In this document: positions 16,836 to 27,302 of the stretch, piece after piece
Numbering within the stretch: the stretch's first letter is position 1
Layout of the letters: every line of letters begins with the position of its first letter
DNA from: Fibrobacter sp. UWR2
GTDB lineage: Bacteria; Fibrobacterota; Fibrobacteria; Fibrobacterales; Fibrobacteraceae
Length of the DNA stretch: 64,000 nt
Reading direction: 5' to 3'
NCBI RefSeq assembly: GCF_002210285.1
Contig: NZ_MWQE01000005.1
Span: 1-64,000 of the forward strand
Made by a program: the position numbers and the translations under genes
Notes under the pieces: model-generated
Told to the model about the DNA's origin: nothing
Databases searched by the model: none
The model's input: only the letters and a program-made list of their open reading frames with translations

Positions 16836-17795
16836 TTAGAGCTGCTTTTCGATCAGTTTCAGGATTTTCTCGATGGCCACTTCGGGTGCGTCGCTGGTAT
16901 CTCCGCCGGCGGCACGGGTGTGGCCGCCACCGCCGAACTCGCGGGCAATCGCGTTCACGTCTACGATGTAGTTGCTGCGCAGGCTAATCTTGTACTTGCC
17001 GTTTACCGGATACAGGAACAGGGCCACTTCGGTGCCGCCGACTTCGCGCACGGTGTCGATGACGTTGCTGAGTTCCACGGGCGAAACGCCGAAGCGGTCC
17101 ATGTCTTCGGGGGTGATGTGGGCGTAGACCACTTTACCCCCGAGTCCGAGCTTGCAGTTTTCCATCACGAACCCAGTCACGAGTGTCTGCTTGTAGGTGC
17201 GCGTGTAGTAAGTCTCGTTCACGATTTTCGCAAAGTCGATACCCTTCTCGATAAGGTCGCCGACCACCTGCATGGTGCGCTTGCCGGTGCTGCTGAACTT
17301 GAAGGCACCCGTGTCATGCACGATTCCCAGGTACAGGCTGTTTGCTGTCTCGCGGCTTACCTTCGCCTTATCGATGTTCACGTACACCACCTCGCATGCG
17401 GAACTCGCCTCGGGTTCCACGATGTTCATCGTGCAGAGGTTGAGCGGGTTAGAAATGTGGTGGTCGATGTTTATCGTCTTTTTCGCGGCACGGATGCATT
17501 CCGCGCCGTTCGCCCCCACGCGCTCGAAACTCGGCGTATCCATCAGGAAAGCGAGGTCGTAGGGTTGCCCGCCGTTGCAATCTGCGGTGTAGGCTTCGCG
17601 CGCATCGCTTGCCCCGCGAAGAATCTTGTAACTCTCGGGGAACTTTTCGAGGAACAGGTTCGCACGGATTCCAGGGAAGTTGTCGCGGATATAGTTGTAT
17701 ATTGCCGTGGTGCTGCCCACGCAGTCGCCGTCCGGCCTCACGTGCCCAAAAATCGCCACCGTCTTCGCTTCGCCCAGAAATTCGTCAATCGTCAT
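16836..17795 (-). CDS. DHH/DHHA1 phosphoesterase, NrnA-like (oligoribonuclease/pAp phosphatase)
   Basis: A 319-residue enzyme with the DHH motif series: GHVRPDGDCVGS (motif I), MDTPSFERVG (motif II), NIDHHISN (motif III, the DHH triad) and the C-terminal DHHA1 signature GGGGHTRAAGG. Relatives degrade nanoRNA or cyclic dinucleotide products and 3'-phosphoadenosine 5'-phosphate. The ATG at 17795 with AAAGGA 6 nt upstream is preferred to an upstream ATG at 17858. It shares a 146-nt divergent promoter region with the acyltransferase gene. Confidence 0.85.
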   Translation of the reverse strand: MTIDEFLGEAKTVAIFGHVRPDGDCVGSTTAIYNYIRDNFPGIRANLFLEKFPESYKILRGASDAREAYTADCNGGQPYDLAFLMDTPSFERVGANGAECIRAAKKTINIDHHISNPLNLCTMNIVEPEASSACEVVYVNIDKAKVSRETANSLYLGIVHDTGAFKFSSTGKRTMQVVGDLIEKGIDFAKIVNETYYTRTYKQTLVTGFVMENCKLGLGGKVVYAHITPEDMDRFGVSPVELSNVIDTVREVGGTEVALFLYPVNGKYKISLRSNYIVDVNAIAREFGGGGHTRAAGGDTSDAPEVAIEKILKLIEKQL

Positions 17796-17941
17796 GTTCA
17801 ATCCTTTTTGCGTGGAATATAATAAAAACTGTAGGAACACTTCTGCGCAAATATCCATAAAAAAGCGGTGTTCATCCGCCTTTTCGGTTGTATGATATCA
17901 AAAGGCGCTTTGAATGGACAGATTTTTGTTATATTTGGCGC

Positions 17942-18682
17942 GTGATTGAAAAGAAGAAAAAGAATCCTTTGTTTGAACTTTTCATGAGATTCGTCATGGT
18001 GGTCGTGATATACACCGTGCGCGTTTACCTGTTTGTGGCCTACCGCCCGAAGATCGAGTACGTGGGGGAGACGGTGAAGTCCCCGCGCCTCAAGACTCCG
18101 TCGATAATCATTGCGAACCATACGAGCATGCTCGACCCGCTCATGATGCTTGCCATATTCTTTTACAAGAAGAGCATCGTCGTGGCGAAGGACCAGGTGG
18201 AAGACCCGCATTTCAGCTGGGCTCTCACTCGCGTCAAGTGTGTAATTCCTTGCGACCGCTTTAACCTGGATACCGAATGGGCGCTCCTGGCCAAGCGCGA
18301 ACTCGAAAAGGGCAATTCGGTGATTATTTTCCCCGAAGGCAAGTGCCGCTACGATGGCCTGCTGAACGAATTCAAGACTGGTTTTGCTTTTTTGGCCCGC
18401 AGTACCGGCGCTCCTGTGCTTTCCGTGGGGCTTGAAGGCGTCTATAAGATTGGACACCGCACCCGCGTGATTGTAGGCGAATCCGAAAAGATTGAGCGCG
18501 TGAAAGGGATTCCTTCCTCGCAGCATCTCGCGGAACGCAGCGAATACTTCCGCCAGAAGGTTTGGGCGCTTAAGCAGAAGGCTCTCGGCGTTGCCGAACC
18601 GCCTGCATTGCCCGTGGCCGCAGAAACTCCTGCTGAACAGATTCCCGGCCAAGCCGGGAATGACGATAGGGGGAATACGTGA
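17942..18682 (+). CDS. PlsC-like 1-acylglycerol-3-phosphate acyltransferase
   Basis: A 246-residue acyltransferase with an N-terminal membrane helix (about 14-34), the HX4D motif (His60, Asp65 in NHTSMLD) and FPEGKCRYDG (acceptor-binding block). It should add the second acyl chain in phospholipid synthesis. The GTG at 17942 is proposed as start: TATATT (17930-17935) ends 6 nt before it, and there is no ribosome site for the upstream ATG at 17888. The last 15 or so residues are encoded by a palindromic repeat (18641-18665), a C-terminal extension by repeat insertion. It overlaps the patatin gene by GTGA. Confidence 0.78.
   Translation: MIEKKKKNPLFELFMRFVMVVVIYTVRVYLFVAYRPKIEYVGETVKSPRLKTPSIIIANHTSMLDPLMMLAIFFYKKSIVVAKDQVEDPHFSWALTRVKCVIPCDRFNLDTEWALLAKRELEKGNSVIIFPEGKCRYDGLLNEFKTGFAFLARSTGAPVLSVGLEGVYKIGHRTRVIVGESEKIERVKGIPSSQHLAERSEYFRQKVWALKQKALGVAEPPALPVAAETPAEQIPGQAGNDDRGNT
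18641..18665. repeat. GTCAT-type palindrome (copy 3) inside a coding 3' end
   Basis: ATTCCCGGC-CAA-GCCGGGAATGACG, whose minus strand starts CGTCAT. It lies in frame within the last codons of the acyltransferase gene, encoding IPGQAGND. Confidence 0.65.
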
Positions 18683-19524
18683 AGACGGGTTTGGTGTTGG
18701 AAGGCGGCTCTCGCCAGACGATGTTTAGTGCCGGTGTGCTCGACACCTGGCTCGACGAGGGTATCGATTTCAATTACGTTGCCGGCGTTTCTGCCGGTGC
18801 GCATGCCGCGGTAAACTTCGTTACGCGCCAGCAGGGGAGACTCAAGTTTATTGTACTCCCGACCCGCCTGCAAGAGGGCAAGAAGTGGGCGAGCAAGTTT
18901 ATCGGCGTGCAGAAGGAATATCATGCGCTGAACTACCTCTCGGCGGACGGCAAGATGCCGCTTGATTTTGAGGCTTACAGTAATTCCAATATCGAGTGCG
19001 AGTTCGGGCTTACCTGCTGTGAGACGGGCCGTGCCGAATTCATGTCCGAGAAAAACGACAAGAAGCGCCTTCTCGACATAATAAGCGCGAGCTGTGCCCT
19101 GCCCATGATATTCCCCATGGCGCCGCTCGATGGCAGGCACTATGCCGATGGGTGCATTACGGTGCCGATTCCCTTCGAACGTGCCTTCGAGAAGGGGTGC
19201 GACAAGGTCGTGGCCGTATCGACGCACTATCCGGGCGAGGCGGTGACGGACTTCCGCAAGTACCGCGCCATTCTGAACCCGATGTACAAGCGCAAGTATC
19301 CGGACCTGTTCCGTGCGCTCATGGTACGTCTCAAGCGCTATGACAAGATGTTCATCCAGATGGAAAAGCTCGAGAAGGAGGGCCGCCTGTTCCTGATGCG
19401 CCCGCTTATCGAGTTGTGCGATCAGTTCGATACCGACATGGATAAGATGAACGAATCTTATGACCACGGCGTCGAAATGGCAAAGCGCCGCATGGACGAC
19501 CTGAAGGCTTTCTTGGAAATTTAA
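18679..19524 (+). CDS. patatin-like phospholipase
   Basis: A 281-residue patatin-family serine hydrolase: oxyanion glycines LVLEGGSRQ, nucleophile Ser38 in GVSAG, and the Asp157-Gly pair (YADG) forming the catalytic dyad. It probably deacylates membrane phospholipid or another acyl ester in the cytoplasm. The GTG start overlaps the acyltransferase stop (GTGA) and has AGGGGG upstream, so the two are translationally coupled: a natural pair for adding and removing acyl chains. The C-terminal helical part (about 205-281) is charged. Confidence 0.87.
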   Translation: MKTGLVLEGGSRQTMFSAGVLDTWLDEGIDFNYVAGVSAGAHAAVNFVTRQQGRLKFIVLPTRLQEGKKWASKFIGVQKEYHALNYLSADGKMPLDFEAYSNSNIECEFGLTCCETGRAEFMSEKNDKKRLLDIISASCALPMIFPMAPLDGRHYADGCITVPIPFERAFEKGCDKVVAVSTHYPGEAVTDFRKYRAILNPMYKRKYPDLFRALMVRLKRYDKMFIQMEKLEKEGRLFLMRPLIELCDQFDTDMDKMNESYDHGVEMAKRRMDDLKAFLEI

Positions 19525-19561
19525 GTAAAATTTTCGTTACAAAATAAAAAGCAAAGCCTTG

Positions 19562-19579
19562 ACTTACAAAAATGTAGGT
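19562..19579. promoter_or_regulatory. palindrome upstream of gdhA, site 1
   Basis: ACTTACA-AAAA-TGTAGGT, an imperfect copy of site 2 lying 81 bp upstream of it. Possible operator half of a repressor or activator pair. Confidence 0.45.
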
Positions 19580-19642
19580 TTTGACTTGTTGCCCTAGCAA
19601 AATTTGACGAAAAAAGGCAATTTACAAAACTTGCAAAAAACT

Positions 19643-19662
19643 AACTTACAAAAATGTAAGTT
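19643..19662. promoter_or_regulatory. palindrome upstream of gdhA, site 2
   Basis: AACTTACA-AAAA-TGTAAGTT, a perfect 8-bp inverted repeat. It lies about 45 bp before a TATCTT hexamer (19709-19714), a typical operator position. It could instead be part of a weak hairpin after the patatin gene, but duplication of the core ACTTACANNNNTGTA favours a protein site. Confidence 0.5.
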
Positions 19663-19667
19663 TTTGA

Positions 19668-21116
<1,449 letters not shown>

Positions 21117-21144
21117 TTTCCGAAGGAAATTACCACTCTAAAAA

Positions 21145-21175
21145 GTCTCCGGTCAAAAGCCGGGGGCTTTTTTTT
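21145..21175 (+). terminator. gdhA terminator
   Basis: CTCCGG - TCAAAAG - CCGGGGG followed by TTTTTTTT. A second small hairpin (AATTTCC-GAA-GGAAATT, 21115-21132) overlaps the stop codon region. Confidence 0.75.
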
Positions 21176-21321
21176 GACTTTTTGGGCCTTTTTTGTACGC
21201 ATCCAAGTTGGAATACTCGTTCTTAGAGTGTGTTTTTTTTCTTAAATAATGTTTTTTTGGATTTGGAATAATCCAAATCGTAATTTTTAGGTTATTTTCA
21301 GAGGGTATTGGTATACCTAGT

Positions 21322-23313
21322 ATGAAATTATTCGATGAGCACATTGTCCTGCGTTTTGCGCTGTTGTTCGCCTGTTTTCTTTTTGCGGCGTTTGTCCCGG
21401 AAATTCTGAATCTTTCGAACAGCGTTCTCGGGTTTATCCCGTATTTTGCTGCGATTATCTTCGTTGCCTACATTTCGCTTTTCTACAAGTTCCCTGTCGA
21501 GGGAACGCGCCGTAAAATCCGCAACGACGTGGTTATCCCCACAACGGTGGGCGGTGAGCCGGTCCGCGATTTCGAGAAGGACCTGAACGAGCAGAACGAA
21601 CTTCACCAGATGATGATTGATGTCTCGCAGGAAGGCTTCTGGACGTTTGACGTGCCGACAGGGAAGGTGTACTGGTCGAATCGTGTTGCCGTGCTGCTTG
21701 GCGCAAAGGGCGTACTCGAGGATTCTCTTTCTGCTCTCCAGTCCTATGTGATGGAAAAGGACTGGGAGAAGTTCAAGAAGGTCGTCATGAAGTCCCTGGA
21801 CGAGGGCCGCGATTTCTCCGAGGTGTTGCGACTCTCCTCGCCTTCGAAAAATGGACCTTCCGAAATTGTTGTCGCTGGCCGAATGCAGATGGATGCCGAG
21901 AATCGGCCTATCCGCGTCATTGGTTCCATCAGCCAGTCTCTCGACCGTTCCAGTTCCGAGCGAGAGAAGTATTTCTATGCCTACCAGGATGCCCTTACCG
22001 GAGTGTACAACCGAAAGTTCTTCCTCGAAAAGCTCAAGGTCGATGTGGAACTTGCCGCACAGAAGCCGGATTATTTCTTTGGTGTCGCCTTGTTGGATAT
22101 CGACAGTTTCGGTGCAATCAACGCTTCCTATTCCATAAATTTCGGCGACAATGTGCTCAGGGTCGTTTCGGAAAGGATCAAGGCGTCGGTTGGCGAGAAT
22201 GACGTGGTGGCCCGCATCGGTCCCGATGTCTTTGCGGTCATTCTGCATAACATCGAAGGCGCCGATGCTCGCGATAACCTTCTTTCCATTGTGAAGCAGA
22301 TTCACTCGAAGGTCAAGGCCCCCATTCAGCTCGATGGTCAGGAACTCTTTATCAGCGTGTCGATGGCGGTCGTCGTGAACAGCGATGTAGACTGCGTCGA
22401 GGATGTGATGGCGAGCGCGAACGCGGTGTTGCGCAACCTCAAGAAGACGGGTAGCCATGGCGGTATCCAGTTCGTGACGGGCGGTATTCGCGAGAAGGCG
22501 ATGAAACTCTACAAGCTCGAGTATGAAATCCGTCGTGCTATCCAGGCTAAGGAATTCGTGCTGATGTACCAGCCCATCGTCGACATATCCAATTCTGACA
22601 AGATTGTGGGCTTCGAGGCGCTTGTCCGGTGGAACAATTCCGAGCAGGGAATCATCTCCCCGGCAGAATTCATCCCGCTGGCAGAAGAGACCGGGCTTAT
22701 CGTCCCGATGGGTGCGCTTATCCTGAAGATGGCGTGTATCCAGACGAAGAAGTGGGTCGACATGGGGTTCACCGATATCCGCGTGGCGGTGAACTTCTCT
22801 GCACGGCAGTTCGCGATGGAATCCATGGTCGAGGACGTGAAGCGCGTTCTTGCGGAAACGAACCTGAATCCGCGCAACCTGAAACTCGAGATTACCGAGT
22901 ATACGGCGACATGCGAGGTGGAAAAGGCCGCGGACATCATGCGCAAGCTTTCGAATATGGGGCTGCAGATTTCGATAGACGATTTCGGAACGGGTTACAG
23001 CAGTCTTTCGTACCTCAAGCACCTGCCGGTGCATACGCTCAAGATGGACAAGTCCTTCGTGGATCACGTGGCAGACGACGAAGAGGATGCCGCATTTGCG
23101 AAGATGGTTATCGGGATTGCGAAGTCGCTACACCTGGAACTCATTGCGGAAGGTGTCGAGACTGCAGAACAGCTCGAGTTCCTGCGCAGCGAAGGCTGCC
23201 ATCATATCCAGGGATTCTATTTCAGCATGCCGCTTACACCCGACGATGCGCTTGAGTACATGAAGGCGCACTACGCGGGGGGCGTGGCGCCCGCTGAGGC
23301 GGTAATCGCCTAG
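21322..23313 (+). CDS. membrane PAS-GGDEF-EAL protein, degenerate GGDEF, likely c-di-GMP phosphodiesterase
   Basis: A 663-residue protein: two membrane helices (about 8-60), a PAS-like region (about 90-210), a GGDEF domain (about 220-385) and an EAL domain (about 395-650). The GGDEF active-site motif reads IGPDVF, so cyclase activity is probably lost. The EAL part looks complete: EALVRW, VNFSARQF, LEITEY, DDFGTGYSSLSYL, LKMDKSF and AEGVET all keep the metal and catalytic residues. I infer a c-di-GMP phosphodiesterase with the GGDEF part as a GTP sensor. Its stop overlaps that of tatD on the other strand by 4 nt (CTAG). Confidence 0.9.
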   Translation: MKLFDEHIVLRFALLFACFLFAAFVPEILNLSNSVLGFIPYFAAIIFVAYISLFYKFPVEGTRRKIRNDVVIPTTVGGEPVRDFEKDLNEQNELHQMMIDVSQEGFWTFDVPTGKVYWSNRVAVLLGAKGVLEDSLSALQSYVMEKDWEKFKKVVMKSLDEGRDFSEVLRLSSPSKNGPSEIVVAGRMQMDAENRPIRVIGSISQSLDRSSSEREKYFYAYQDALTGVYNRKFFLEKLKVDVELAAQKPDYFFGVALLDIDSFGAINASYSINFGDNVLRVVSERIKASVGENDVVARIGPDVFAVILHNIEGADARDNLLSIVKQIHSKVKAPIQLDGQELFISVSMAVVVNSDVDCVEDVMASANAVLRNLKKTGSHGGIQFVTGGIREKAMKLYKLEYEIRRAIQAKEFVLMYQPIVDISNSDKIVGFEALVRWNNSEQGIISPAEFIPLAEETGLIVPMGALILKMACIQTKKWVDMGFTDIRVAVNFSARQFAMESMVEDVKRVLAETNLNPRNLKLEITEYTATCEVEKAADIMRKLSNMGLQISIDDFGTGYSSLSYLKHLPVHTLKMDKSFVDHVADDEEDAAFAKMVIGIAKSLHLELIAEGVETAEQLEFLRSEGCHHIQGFYFSMPLTPDDALEYMKAHYAGGVAPAEAVIA

Positions 23314-24104
23314 ATACCGTAGCAACGGCGCGTATTTTCACGACAGAGCCTGTAGATTTCTTCTACGGGCTTATTTCTTGTCTCGGCGAGCGTTTTAGCG
23401 ATGTAGGGGATGTAACCGGAATGGCAGGGCTTGCCGCGGTAAGGAACGGGCGCCATGTAGGGAGCGTCGGTTTCCAGGAGCAGGCGTCCGTCGGGGACGA
23501 TTTCGGCGGCTTCGCGCACGTTGGCCGCGTTCTTGAACGTGATTATGCCCGTAAATCCTATGAATATGTTGGCATCGAGGGAGAGGAGATGCTCGGCGAA
23601 TTCGCGTGTGCCGGTAAAACAGTGAACGTGTATGTTGACGCCTTTCAGCTGGGCGTTGCCGAGGATGGCGAGCGCATCGTCATCGGCTTCTCGCAGGTGG
23701 AGTACGAGCGGTTTCCCGCTATCCAATCCGAGCTGCAGGTGTCTTTCGAACAACTTTGTCTGCGCTTCGCGCGTGTCGGCCCCGTAGTGGTAGTCGAGTC
23801 CGAATTCCCCGCATGCGACACATTTGGGGTGCTTAAGTAGTTCGAGCATTTTTGCTTCGTCTTCGGATGTCTCCGTTTCCACGTATTCCGGGTGGATGCC
23901 GTAGGCGGCGTATACGTTGCTGTATTTTTCGGAAAGTTCCCGGGCGTAGTTGAAATCTGCCGGGTCGCATGCCACATGGATAAACGCCTCGGGCGATTTT
24001 ATGGCTGGGTCTTTATCGTGGGGGAGGCGTGCGAGCAGTGCATCGAAGGTTTCTCCGGCGTGTCGCTCATAGGAGTCTATGTGACAGTGCGTGTCGATGA
24101 ACAT
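23310..24104 (-). CDS. tatD: TatD-family metal-dependent hydrolase
   Basis: A 264-residue TIM-barrel hydrolase: FIDTHCHID (metal ligands), GEFGLDYH, HLREADDDA, HVHCFTG, and LLETDAPYMAP near the end. TatD-type enzymes are 3'-5' DNases or D-aminoacyl-tRNA hydrolases. Its ATG (24104) overlaps the greB stop as TGATG, so the two genes are translationally coupled. Confidence 0.9.
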   Translation of the reverse strand: MFIDTHCHIDSYERHAGETFDALLARLPHDKDPAIKSPEAFIHVACDPADFNYARELSEKYSNVYAAYGIHPEYVETETSEDEAKMLELLKHPKCVACGEFGLDYHYGADTREAQTKLFERHLQLGLDSGKPLVLHLREADDDALAILGNAQLKGVNIHVHCFTGTREFAEHLLSLDANIFIGFTGIITFKNAANVREAAEIVPDGRLLLETDAPYMAPVPYRGKPCHSGYIPYIAKTLAETRNKPVEEIYRLCRENTRRCYGI

Positions 24105-24574
24105 CACTCGTACCGGACTTCCAGAATCTCGTACGTGATGGTTCCGCGGGGGGCCTCGACCTGCACGGTTTCGCCTTGCTTCTTGCCGACAAGAGCCGTG
24201 CCGATGGGGGATTTTAGGCTGATGCGGCCCTGCAGCGGGTCGATTTCCTTTTCGCCCACGATGCTATACTGCTTTTCTCGCTTGGTTCTCTTGTCGAGAA
24301 GCCTGACGCGTGCACCGAACCGGATGGAGCCGTCTTCGGTGGGCTTTGTCTCGATAATCTGCGCTCCGTCGAGGATGCGGTCGAGTTCGCGCAGCCTGCG
24401 GTCGATTTCGCGTACGCGCATGCGTCCGTAGGTATAGGCTGCGTTCTCGCTACGGTCGCCTTCGGCCGCAGCCGCCTGCACCTGGTTTATCATGGCGGGC
24501 CGCTCCACGTACTTGAGCTGCTCCCATTCCGCCTTGAACTTTTCAAAGCCTTCTTTCGAAATCATGTGCTTCAT
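24104..24574 (-). CDS. greB: transcript cleavage factor GreB/GreA family
   Basis: A 156-residue Gre factor that restarts backtracked RNA polymerase by stimulating transcript cleavage. The N-terminal coiled coil has AAAEGDRSENAAYTYGRMRV, with the tip acidic pair in GDRSEN; YGRMRVREIDRRLREL is the GreB-like form of this segment. The C-terminal FKBP-like domain follows (about 75-156). The start at 24574 fits a leaderless pattern: the complement of TATTTT (24581-24586) ends 6 nt before it. First gene of a pair with tatD. Confidence 0.85.
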   Translation of the reverse strand: MKHMISKEGFEKFKAEWEQLKYVERPAMINQVQAAAAEGDRSENAAYTYGRMRVREIDRRLRELDRILDGAQIIETKPTEDGSIRFGARVRLLDKRTKREKQYSIVGEKEIDPLQGRISLKSPIGTALVGKKQGETVQVEAPRGTITYEILEVRYE

Positions 24575-24669
24575 GCCGCAAAAATACAAAAAAACGCCGT
24601 TTTCGTGCGTGAGAGAAATCATGTTTCCCTTTGCAGATCTGCTGAAATTTTTTATCTTTGAGCGCGCCT

Positions 24670-26511
24670 ATGAAAGTAAAAGATGATTCGCCGCGGAGAA
24701 GGCAGGAGTCCAAGTACAAGCGGCTCAGCCGTATCTACTATAACCGCATGTTCCCTCGCAGGCAGGATGCGCTGAAGGTTGCATGGTCGGTGTTTATCGG
24801 TGTATTTATCGGCGTGTGGCCGACCATCGGTTTTGCCATTATCCTTACTGTTGCTCTCTGCGCTTTGTTCCGCCTGCCCAAGGTTCCGGGTGTCGTGGCC
24901 GATTTTGTCGCCAATCCCGTGACGCAGTTCGGTATCTTCTACCCGTCGGGTTACTATATCGGTTGCAAGATTGTCGACCCTGATCCGATCAAGTTTGACT
25001 TCTTGGGTGAGTTCGAACGCATGTCTATTCGCAACTGCCTGGAAATCCTGAGGAACCTCTGGGAAAATGCTGCCGGACATCTGCTCGCATTCATGGTGGG
25101 AATCACGATTGTCGCGGCCATTACGGGTTTTGCGTTCTTCTTCCTGGCCTATTTTGTGGTCAGCTACCGCAAGAAGAAGTGGATTGAAGGTAAGACCGGC
25201 TATATCCATAACCTCATTTCTGAGGACGAAGTTTTAATCAAGGAATCACACAAAGGAAAGAAGCCCATGATGCATATCTATCCGTTCAAGGCCCTTCGCC
25301 CCGTCAATCCTGCCGAGGCCAAGGACATTTCCGCTCTCCCTTACGACGTGATGAACCGCGCCGAAGCCAAGGCCATGGCCGAGGGCCTGCCGCATTCCTA
25401 CCTGCGCGTGACCCGCGCCGAACTGGAACTTGACGACAGTGTCGACGCTTACGACCCGAAGGTCTATGCCCATGCCCGTGCGAACCTCGAGAAGATGATT
25501 GCCGAGGGCGTCATCGCGCACGACAAGAAGGACTGCCTCTATGTCTACCGCCAGACGATGAACGGCCGCGAACAGTACGGCCTCGTTTGCACCGTGCCTG
25601 CCGCTGACTACTTCAACGGCATCATCAAGAAGCACGAACTCACCCGCGCCGACAAGGAAGAAGACCGCCTGCGTCATGTGCTCGACACCAACGCCAATAC
25701 CGGTCCGGTGTTCCTGACTTACCGCGACAACGGCCAGTTCGACCTGTTCGGTGCCGTTACCAAGCGCAAGCCCGTCTATGACTTTGTGAGCGACGGCGAC
25801 GGATTCGGCCACACCGTGTGGATTATCGATGACGATGCCGAGATTGCCGCCATCCGCAAGAGCTTCGAGGAAGTGCCCGTCAGCTACATCGCCGACGGCC
25901 ACCACCGCAGCGCTGCCGGTGCCCGTGCCGCTAGCTACCGCGCCGAGCAGAATCCGAAGAACACGGGCGAGGAAGAATACAACCGCTACCTGGCCATCCT
26001 TTTCCCGAGCACGCAGCTCAAGATTCTCGACTACAACCGCGTGCTGAAGGACCTGAACGGCCGTACGCCGGAACAGCTCATGGACGAACTGAAGCTCGTG
26101 TTCGACATCGAGCAGCTCGCCGAGATGCAGCACCCGGCAAAGCAGAACCAGGTGAATATGTACCTGGGCGGCAAGTGGTACGCCTGCACGTTCAAGGACA
26201 AGTTCCTCAAGAACCTGGGCCCGGTCGACAGCCTCGACGTGGCCTTGCTCCAGAAGCTCGTGCTGAAGCCGATTTTCGACATCGACGACCCGCGCACCTC
26301 CAAGCGCATTGACTTCGTCGGAGGCATCCGCGGTCTCGGCGAACTCGTGAAGCGTGTCGACAGCGGTGAATGCGCCTGCGCGTTCGCGATGTACCCGACT
26401 ACGCTCGACCAGCTCATGAACATCGCCGATGCGGGCGAGATCATGCCGCCGAAGAGCACCTGGTTCGAACCCAAGCTGCGCGACGGCCTGCTGGTCCACA
26501 CGCTCGACTAG
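24670..26511 (+). CDS. DUF2062-DUF1015 fusion protein
   Basis: A 613-residue protein joining two families usually found apart. Residues 1-199 are a DUF2062 membrane domain (RRQDALKVAWSVFIGVFIG, WPTIGF, FVANPVTQ, two or three helices). Residues 200-613 are DUF1015, a soluble family, starting MMHIYPFKALRPVNP and containing the HHRSAAGARA motif. AAAGGAAAG lies 7 nt before the internal ATG at 25267, exactly where a free DUF1015 protein would begin, so a short isoform may be made too. Codon bias rises sharply in the DUF1015 part. The function of both domains is unclear; DUF1015 is often discussed near serine metabolism genes. Confidence 0.8.
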   Translation: MKVKDDSPRRRQESKYKRLSRIYYNRMFPRRQDALKVAWSVFIGVFIGVWPTIGFAIILTVALCALFRLPKVPGVVADFVANPVTQFGIFYPSGYYIGCKIVDPDPIKFDFLGEFERMSIRNCLEILRNLWENAAGHLLAFMVGITIVAAITGFAFFFLAYFVVSYRKKKWIEGKTGYIHNLISEDEVLIKESHKGKKPMMHIYPFKALRPVNPAEAKDISALPYDVMNRAEAKAMAEGLPHSYLRVTRAELELDDSVDAYDPKVYAHARANLEKMIAEGVIAHDKKDCLYVYRQTMNGREQYGLVCTVPAADYFNGIIKKHELTRADKEEDRLRHVLDTNANTGPVFLTYRDNGQFDLFGAVTKRKPVYDFVSDGDGFGHTVWIIDDDAEIAAIRKSFEEVPVSYIADGHHRSAAGARAASYRAEQNPKNTGEEEYNRYLAILFPSTQLKILDYNRVLKDLNGRTPEQLMDELKLVFDIEQLAEMQHPAKQNQVNMYLGGKWYACTFKDKFLKNLGPVDSLDVALLQKLVLKPIFDIDDPRTSKRIDFVGGIRGLGELVKRVDSGECACAFAMYPTTLDQLMNIADAGEIMPPKSTWFEPKLRDGLLVHTLD

Positions 26512-26533
26512 TAAAGGTCTTTGACGGAATTAG

Positions 26534-26563
26534 AAAAGCCCTGCCGTTATCGGCAGGGCTTTC
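26534..26563. terminator. bidirectional terminator between the fusion gene and lexA
   Basis: GCCCTGCC - GTTATC - GGCAGGGC with A-run before and T-run after, serving both convergent genes. Confidence 0.8.
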
Positions 26564-26584
26564 TGCATAAAAGGACTGTTTCGC

Positions 26585-27232
26585 TTAGTTCACCTTGCGC
26601 ATCACGCCGATGACGCGGCCCGCGATGGAGAAGTCGTTGCCCTTGTTCACGATGATGGGGCGGTACTTCGGGTTTGCAGGCCTGAGTTCGATATGGTCGT
26701 GCTGCGGCTGGTAGTACTTGACTGTCGCCTCGTTATTGACCTGCGCCACGATGATTTCGCCGCGTTCGGCGGATTTCTGCTGGCGGGCGAAGATGAGGTC
26801 GCCGTCGAAGATGCCGGCGTTAATCATGGAGTCGCCCTTGACGCGGAGCGCGAACACGTCGGAACGGCAGGCGAGGAAGTCGCGGTCGATTGTGACGGTG
26901 CCTTCGAGGTTCTGGACGGCAAGAATCGGCGTACCGGCGGCAACGCGGCCGACAATGGGGATCTCAATCGTATTGCTCGGGGCGGCTTCTGCAGTCGAGG
27001 CGTCGGTATTGACGATTTCGATACCGCGGCTCAGGCGCGGGGAGCGGTTGATGTAGCCCTTCTTGATGAGGGCGGCGAGGATGGAACGCACGCCGTTCGT
27101 CGAGGAAATCTCGAAGTGGTTGCCGATTTCGCGGACGGTGGGCGGCATGTGGTTCTCTTTCGCGTACTTCTTGATGTACTCGTAGATTTCAAGTTGACGG
27201 TCTGTCAATTCCTTGCGCTTGCTGTTTTCCAT
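26585..27232 (-). CDS. lexA: SOS repressor LexA
   Basis: A 215-residue LexA: winged-helix DNA-binding domain (residues 1-70, [21 protein letters not shown]), cleavage site Ala99-Gly100 in VGRVAAGTP, catalytic Ser135 (KGDSM) and Lys172 (ATVKYY). It represses the SOS regulon until RecA-stimulated self-cleavage. The start at 27232 has GAGG 6 nt upstream. Its own promoter (TATATT on the minus strand, 27265-27270) abuts a LexA box, so it is autoregulated. Confidence 0.95.
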   Translation of the reverse strand: MENSKRKELTDRQLEIYEYIKKYAKENHMPPTVREIGNHFEISSTNGVRSILAALIKKGYINRSPRLSRGIEIVNTDASTAEAAPSNTIEIPIVGRVAAGTPILAVQNLEGTVTIDRDFLACRSDVFALRVKGDSMINAGIFDGDLIFARQQKSAERGEIIVAQVNNEATVKYYQPQHDHIELRPANPKYRPIIVNKGNDFSIAGRVIGVMRKVN

Positions 27233-27271
27233 TTTAAACCTCGCAATGTAATTTATACTTCCTAAATATAA

Positions 27272-27285
27272 TGCACAATTGGGCA
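27272..27285 (-). promoter_or_regulatory. LexA box (autoregulatory)
   Basis: On the minus strand TGCCCAATTGTGCA matches exactly the Fibrobacter succinogenes LexA motif TGCNCNNNNGTGCA known from published work. It lies one base upstream of the lexA -10 element, between -35 and -10. Confidence 0.85.
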
Positions 27286-27302
27286 ATTGTCAATAGGTTC
27301 AC

